The notes below the pieces were generated by a model. The model saw nothing but the letters and a program-made list of their open reading frames with translations, was not told the DNA's origin and searched no databases. Made by a program: the position numbers and the translations under genes. DNA of 64,000 nt, taken from contig OZ023186.1 in the NCBI GenBank assembly GCA_963995505.1, positions 20,343,570 through 20,407,569 on the forward strand. Reading direction: 5' to 3'. Positions 58,300 to 64,000 of the stretch are shown piece after piece. How positions within the stretch are numbered: the first letter of the stretch is position 1; every line of letters starts with the position of its first letter. This DNA is from Hypericum androsaemum. Its lineage: Eukaryota; Streptophyta; Magnoliopsida; Malpighiales; Hypericaceae.

Positions 58300-60780
58300 C
58301 CCTATTTCTTTGGATTTGTAAAAATAAGAAACAAATGTATTTGTTATGAGAGAGAAAAAAATATGAAATCATCTCTAACAAAGATTATTTATGAATCAAT
58401 TGAACAGAATACAAGCAAAGATTATTTATTTGTTATTTCGTGGGCTTTAAGTTTGTAAAAATCAGAATCAAATAAATTTGTAATGAAAGAAAAAAGAGAA
58501 ATCTAAAATTATCTATAACAAAGAAAAAATTGAATATTAAAAAATGAATATGTGAAAAAAATTAAAGGGAACAACAAAGACAAGTAAAGATCATTTATTA
58601 GTTATTTTGTTGGCTTGAGGTTTGAAAAAATCAGCAATAAATGAATTTGTAATGAAAGAAAAAGAGAAATCTAAAATTATGTGTAACAAAGAAAAAAATT
58701 GAAGTCTAAAAAAATGAATCTATGAAAAAAATTAAGGACACAACAAAAACAAAAGACAAGTAAAGATTATTTATTAGTTATTTTGTTGGCTTGCGGTTTG
58801 AAAAAAATCAGAAATAAATGAATTTGGAATGAAAGAAAAGGAGAAATCAAAATTATATGTAACAAAGAAAAAAATTGAAGACTAAAAAAATGAAACTATG
58901 AACAAAATGAAAGGGCACAACAAAATACAAGTAAATATTATTTATTTGTTATTTCGTTGGCTCGGGGTTTGTAAAAATATTTGTTAGCATTATTACATTA
59001 AGCAGATACATACCTGAGAACAAATGCAAATTAAAAGAGAAAAAAAACAAATCCATCTAACAACGAGAATTCACATAAGCACGCTATGCAAATAGAAATA
59101 TTTTATTGGCTTGAGGTTTGTAAAAATGAGAAAACAATGTATTTATAATGAAATAAAAAGGAGAAATCTAAAATTATATGTAACACAGAAACAAACATAG
59201 CGTTAATGACTCTTTAGGAAATAGATTCCCCTTAGTGTCTCCGCTAGCGATCCGACTCCAATAAAAATACCAGCGCAAGATTAAAAATATTTGTTAGCAG
59301 TATTACCTTAAACATATATCTACCTAAAAACAAATACAAATTTAGAGAGAAAAGAAAACCAATCCATCAAACATCGAGAAATCACATAAGCGCGCTATGC
59401 AAATAACAATATTTCGTTGGCTTGGGATTTGTAAAAATTAGAAAACAATGTATTTGTAATGAAATAAAAAGGAGAAATCTAAAATTATCTCTAACAAAGA
59501 AAAAATGATCAATTAATAAAAAATAAAGGGTAAGATAGAAGGCAAATAAAGATTATATATTTGTTATTTTGCGGGCTTGGGTTTAACAATAAGAAACAAA
59601 TGAATTTGTAATGAAGTGAATGGCATCGGACACGGGAACAGACGTGACAAAGAGCAATGGTTGAGTTGAGAATCCTGCTTCGAAGATGGCGCTTTACCCA
59701 TACTCCTTGTCTTTTGTTGTACCCTTTATTTTATGTTGATAGATTCATTTTGGTAGTCTCCAATTTTTTTCTTTGTTAAAGATAATTTTAGATTTCCCTT
59801 TTTCTTTTTATTACAAATTCATTTGTTTCTGACTTGTACAAACCTCAAGACGAAATAACAAATAAATAATCTTTACCTGACATTTGTCGCACCCTTTATT
59901 TTTTGTTCATTGATTATTTTTTCTTTGTTATAGATAATTTTATATTTCTCTTTTTTCTTTCATTGCAGTTACATTTTTTCTGATTTTTACAAACCCGGAG
60001 CCAACAAAATAATAAATAAATAGTCTTTACTTGTCTTTTTTTGCACCCTCTATTTTTTCATATATTCTCATCAATTTTTTCTTTGCTACAAATAAATTTA
60101 AATTTTCTCTTTTTTCTTCCATTACACATACATTTGTTTCTTAAGCCCATGAAGTAACAATTAAGTAATCTTTACTTGTCTCATGTCGTACCATTTATTT
60201 TGTTTTCATTGATTCATTTTTTTCTTTCTTACATATAATTTATATTTCTCTTTTTTCTTTTATTACAAATACATTTGTTCCTGATTTTTACAAACCCTAA
60301 GCCAACAAAATAACAAATAAACAATCTTTACTTGTCTTTTGTTCTACCCTTCATTTTTTTTCATAGATTCATTTTTTTATTCTTCAATTTTTTACTTTGT
60401 TGTACTCTTTTTTCTATCATTTAACAAATGTATTTGTTATTTGTTTTTAAATTTTGTCAATCCCAAGCTCACAAAATAACAAATAAAAAATCGTGGGCTT
60501 GAGGTATAACAGTTTGACAAGTAAGATTATTTATCTATTTTCGTGGGCTTGGCAAAAATTATAAACAAATGTATTTGTAAAGAAAAAAGAGAAATCTTAA
60601 ATTTATCTGTAACAAAGAAAAAATGAATCAATGAACAAAATAGTAAAGGGTACCACAGAAGACAAGTAAGGGTTATGTATTTATTATTTTGTGGGCTTGT
60701 GTTTTGTAAACATTAGAAACAAATGAATTTGTAATGCAAAAAAAGTAATAAAAAATTATCTGTAACAAAGAAAATATTTA
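58300..60780. repeat. AT-rich array of ~150-175 bp units in both orientations
   Basis: Direct units (TTGTTATTTTGTTGGCTTGAGG, AATTTGTAATGAAAGAAAAAG, AATCTAAAATTAT.T.TAAC) begin near 58417, 58585, 58762 and 58932, with more near 59100 and 59410. From about 59700 to 60480 the same unit appears reversed at least four times, and then direct again to 60780. A second, longer duplication (about 58975..59200 and 59285..59480) is nested in the left half. No coding capacity. Confidence 0.85.
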
Positions 60781-60795
60781 AGATTAAAAAATAAT

Positions 60796-61665
60796 CTATG
60801 AATATAGGATGAGATATAACAATTTGAAACAACCTGGATATCTCTGATAGAAAATCGATGAGGACTGCACCGTATGAGTAACCACCAGCCCCACAGTGCA
60901 CCAATATCTCTGATAGAAAATCAGAGGCATCCCGTCTGGTCCCGTAGCCTTTGTTGGATGCATCTGATTTAGGACCTTAACAATCTCATCCCTTATATAA
61001 GGCCTTAAAAGGGAACTGTTCATCTCATAAGTTACTCGGGGGCGGACCTTCGAAGTAATGTCAGTCAACTGTAAACAAGTTGTAGAAGAGAAAGTGAGTT
61101 ATAAAAAAACCTAAAGACATCTAGGATTTCAGACTCTTCCTGAACCATTGCTTCATTTTGAATCTTACTAATATAGTTCCTATTATACCTAACCCTTGCT
61201 CGAGAGACGGTTGATCATCACACCCATATGACTTCCTCTCATAGCCCTCATCAATGGGTGAGCTTGCAATGGTTTCCATTTGACGTACTTTTCTAACGAC
61301 ATTTCCAAAAACTTGCGTGTTCCATTGACTAAGGCCCTCTGCGCATACCATAGTGCGAGTAGATAAATTTGTTCCTAGCAAAGAACCGTCCCACCCTTTT
61401 TTAATCTGGTTGGCCAACTCCGTGTGTCGTATCCACATTGCCTCAAACATGAAGCATTTCTTAAGTAGCTATAACTCCGTCCTGCGCACACAATAGGAGA
61501 GTGGTCTGAACCCATTCTCGCTAATGCCTCCACCTTTGTCGCAGAGAACATCTCCATCCAATCCTCAAAAACTAGGTATCTGTCTAGCTTGCACGGTACA
61601 TATGCCACATCCTCCTGTCCATTAGACCAGGTGTATTCCAAACCACTTTGATCCAATGTGTGCAA
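60796..61665 (-). mobile_element. LINE fragment: endonuclease end to RT start
   Basis: On the minus strand, 61665..61375 reads GLEYTWSNGQE, CKLDRYLV and GSDHSPIV, the C-terminal part of an AP-type endonuclease. Then 61450..61121 gives the linker, with ELANQIKKGWDGS and WNTQVFGNV. Last, 61068..60900 gives IRDEIVKVLNQMHPTKATGPDGMPLIFYQ, the start of plant LINE reverse transcriptase. Frames shift between the parts, and RT breaks off where the AT-rich array begins. This is a dead copy. Confidence 0.82.
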
Positions 61666-62487
61666 GTGATTCTAGGACCGGTGTTTCTCAACCATCGTCG
61701 GCTAACCATAAAGACCAGTAAATCTCCAAGGCCTCGCATCCTCCACAATGTCATCTACGTGGTGTATAGAATAAGATTGTGAAACCATTGAGATATTCCT
61801 TTTCCAAATTAACATTAAACCCACACTATTAAATCTACCAACATCATTATACGAAACAAGGATTCCATTCTCATATCCCAACTTCTATTTAAGTCTCTGA
61901 GAGGAACAACAATTAGGACTTACAAGATTTTTCTAAATTGCTAAGCTGACGAACTGATCGTGGTGACCCCAAACCACGACACTTACAACATACTATATTC
62001 GTGGCGATAGGTGGGACTGCTCCACAGCCTACGCCCGGTCTGAAGAATACCCAGATCCCTCAAAAGAACACATAACACATTTACTAATGGGGGAATCACT
62101 GAACCGTCCTCTATTCCTTTCTTCTTCCCCAAAGAATTCAGAATACCATCACCCATCACCTCATCGTCTTTTGTTATAAGTTCATGGGTTCTTCGCTTCC
62201 ACCCCCTGACATGTATTCCTCAGGGTATATTCTCTCCCACTTCGATCATCTGGACTATTTTTGCATTCCAATTGGGCTCATCTCTACCCTCCAAATTGGT
62301 TAGTATCTTGTAACGCCCATCCTTTTCAATAACATGTTCAATAGGTTTGGCTGCAAGTTTGGTGGTGGTTGAAGGGAAAGCTTTAGGCTGAGATGTAAGT
62401 GTAGGGGATAGCTTAGTGAGTTCAGGCAGGGTTATAGGCTGGGATGTAGGCTTAGTGGATGGTTTGGTGATGACGGGGAAGGGATAT
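61666..62487. other. Inner part of the LINE, decayed
   Basis: Between the endonuclease fragment and the Cassandra insertion. Probably the 3' part of ORF1 and the start of the endonuclease, but too eroded for a clear translation. Confidence 0.4.
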
Positions 62488-62730
62488 TGTGATACCTCAT
62501 TGATGATCTGTTCTATCTGAAATGCTTAAGTGATTTAATTGGTACTATCCATACCAACAAGGTACACCTTCTTTTTCGACACACATCCTGAGAGAACTCC
62601 AAGGTTAAACGCATTTGGCCGGAGTAGGATCAGGATGGGTGACCACCTGGGAAGTTTTTGGGATGCGTGTGAGTGAGGACAAAACAAGCTGGAAAAGTGG
62701 AGACAGTCGGTTCGATCACGGGGCGTTACA
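62488..62730 (+). repeat. 5' LTR of Cassandra
   Basis: TGTGATACC...GTTACA. The 5S-like segment is at about 62590..62657. Confidence 0.92.
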
Positions 62731-62817
62731 TTTGGTATCAGAGCACAAACAATTTTGAGACTATTATGTGTTATGTCTGGCGAGCCAAGGATGTCGCATA
62801 TATTAAGGAGGGGTGAA

Positions 62818-63068
62818 TGTGATACCCCCGTTAATGATTTGTTATGTCTGAAATACTTAAGTGATTTGATTGGTACTATCCATACCAATAAGGTGCACCT
62901 TCTTTTTTGGCACACATCTTGAGAGGTTAAACATGTTTGGCCAAAAATAGGATCAGGATGGGTGACCTCCTAGAAAATTTTTGGGATGCGTGTGAGTGAG
63001 GATAAAATACACTAAAAAAGACCCGTGTTGGTCTATGGAGACAGTCAATCAGATCATGGGGCATTACG
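62818..63068 (+). repeat. 3' LTR of Cassandra
   Basis: Its 5S-like segment (about 62917..62977) is more eroded than in the 5' LTR. It lacks about 12 bp before the segment and has extra bases after it. The terminal A is mutated to G. Confidence 0.9.
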
Positions 63069-63500
63069 TATATGTGTTGGCTTTGGTGATTCAGTGGTAA
63101 GTGTTGGAGCTGGGTTGTGCGATTCCAGGGGAGTAGGATTAGGAGAGCGGAGAGGGTGAGGGACGTAGAGGGATTTGTGTTTGGGATGGGGTAAAGGCTA
63201 AAGGAGAAGTGGTTGTGGGAAGGCTTGGTGTTAAGGCTGAGGGATTAGGTAGGTTAAGCTCCATTAGTGTTGTTCCACGATTCAGTGCTCCAAGGGAGTC
63301 TCCAAATTAGTTCGACCATGTATATCCACCTCCTAAACAGCAAATTGGAGGTTCAGTATCATACCGTCTGTCACCGACACCACAGGGACAACAACCTTCT
63401 CAACCCCCGAATGGCTTAGCTCGCGACCTTGGGTGCCACTTCTTTCCCGCCCCATCTGGGAAGGAGTTAATTATCTAAGTTGGCTTACGTGAGGATGCCT

Positions 63501-64000
63501 TCAACCACTCCCCGTAAGGCAGAGGTGAAAGTGGACACTATCATCCTCTGAGGCCAACTTGCAACTTAGTTCCATAAGTCCCAAACATCCGCAATGAAAA
63601 CAAAAGGATGGGAGCCTTTCATACTTGAATGACACCGACACACCGTAGTACCACCACGAAACTGAATCTTCCTCTACTTGACTAAGGCATTGCAAACATC
63701 TAGCAAGACCCAAAATCTGAGATATTTACCACCAGATTCCATAATTCCCCACGGTTCGGGCTGTGACTTCATTAAAACCCCCAAAAGGGAGGTCGTACAC
63801 CCTCACCCAAAAAGGCACCATAAACAACTCAATGGCAGAAAGTTGTTGCATAGTTTGCAACTCTGATAGTATGAAGACTTGCCAGTCAAAATGCCACGGC
63901 TGTTCTTGGAGAACACAGTCCATATCCCAACGATCCCCAAAACGGAAGGTTGGTTGCAATCTCAGTTGCTTCCATGCCTCAATGAGATTTCCAAATATTC
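63501..64000 (-). mobile_element. LINE ORF1 (gag-like) fragment, runs off the window
   Basis: On the minus strand, 63959..63726 reads DRWDMDCVLQEQPWHFDWQV and then PFWVRVYDLPFG, the DUF4283 domain of plant LINE ORF1. After a break, 63713..63501 reads YERLPSFCFHCGCLGLMELSCK, a zinc knuckle in which the histidine is lost. Together with the 60.8-61.7 kb part this is one LINE, split by the Cassandra insertion. Its 5' end is beyond the window. Confidence 0.8.

Larger units (their letters stand above)
62488..63068 (+). mobile_element. Cassandra TRIM retrotransposon with 5S-derived LTRs
   Basis: LTRs 62488..62730 (243 bp) and 62818..63068 (251 bp), both starting TGTGATACC. The 87-bp interior opens with an initiator-tRNA primer site (TGGTATCAGAGC, 62733..62744) and ends with a purine tract (AAGGAGGGG). 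Each LTR contains a segment like the 3' half of plant 5S rRNA, including AGGATCAGGATGGGTGACC. This is the hallmark of Cassandra elements. Target repeats are GATAT on the left and TATAT on the right (4 of 5). No coding capacity. It has inserted into the LINE. Confidence 0.93.

Noticed and set aside
62590..62977. 5S rRNA genes
   Set aside because: Only the 3' half of 5S is present, twice, each inside an LTR; this is Cassandra, not rDNA.

Overview
This 64 kb window is nuclear DNA from a flowering plant, probably a eudicot. Genes are split by spliceosomal introns, and the protein families are plant ones: an RGI-type LRR receptor kinase, DUF868, an F-box/LRR protein, WEB1, an ATL RING protein and a plant CCDC22 homologue. 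The DNA between them is AT-rich and full of plant retroelements (Ty1-copia, TRIM, Cassandra, LINE). I could not name the species. There is one 200-base assembly gap at 37755..37954.

Layout. 1-10.9 kb is gene-free and holds a 456-bp hAT-like MITE and a short, internally deleted copia element on the minus strand. 10.9-25.6 kb is the only clearly functional stretch. It has an RGI3-like receptor kinase (+), a RecX-family organelle-type protein (-) with a probable GC-AG first intron, a complete copia retrotransposon (19432..24374) with nearly identical LTRs, and a DUF868 gene (-). A 344-bp TRIM lies between the kinase and the RecX gene.

27.5-34.4 kb is a run of damaged genes. It holds an F-box/LRR gene with two 1-base frameshifts, a TIR transposon carrying pieces of a polyprenol reductase gene, and then decayed copies of a uridine kinase-like gene and a CCDC22 gene side by side. 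34.4-48 kb is mostly repeats around one short coiled-coil gene at 40.3-41.7 kb. It includes a 5'-truncated LINE, a 41-bp-arm hairpin and several minisatellites.

48.6-53.8 kb is a tandem array of a ~278-bp monomer (about 19 copies). It runs directly into the decayed 3' part of a WEB1-like gene, followed by an ATL RING-finger pseudogene. 58-60.8 kb is an AT-rich array of ~150-175 bp units in both orientations. The window ends in a minus-strand LINE interrupted by a complete Cassandra TRIM whose LTRs carry 5S rRNA-derived sequence.

The genes do not form a shared pathway. The main story is genome turnover: three intact genes near 10-26 kb, and beyond them a zone of fractionated gene copies, gene-fragment capture and repeat expansion. 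Exon boundaries were placed by eye from splice signals, reading phase and remembered family sequences. No alignment or database search was run.
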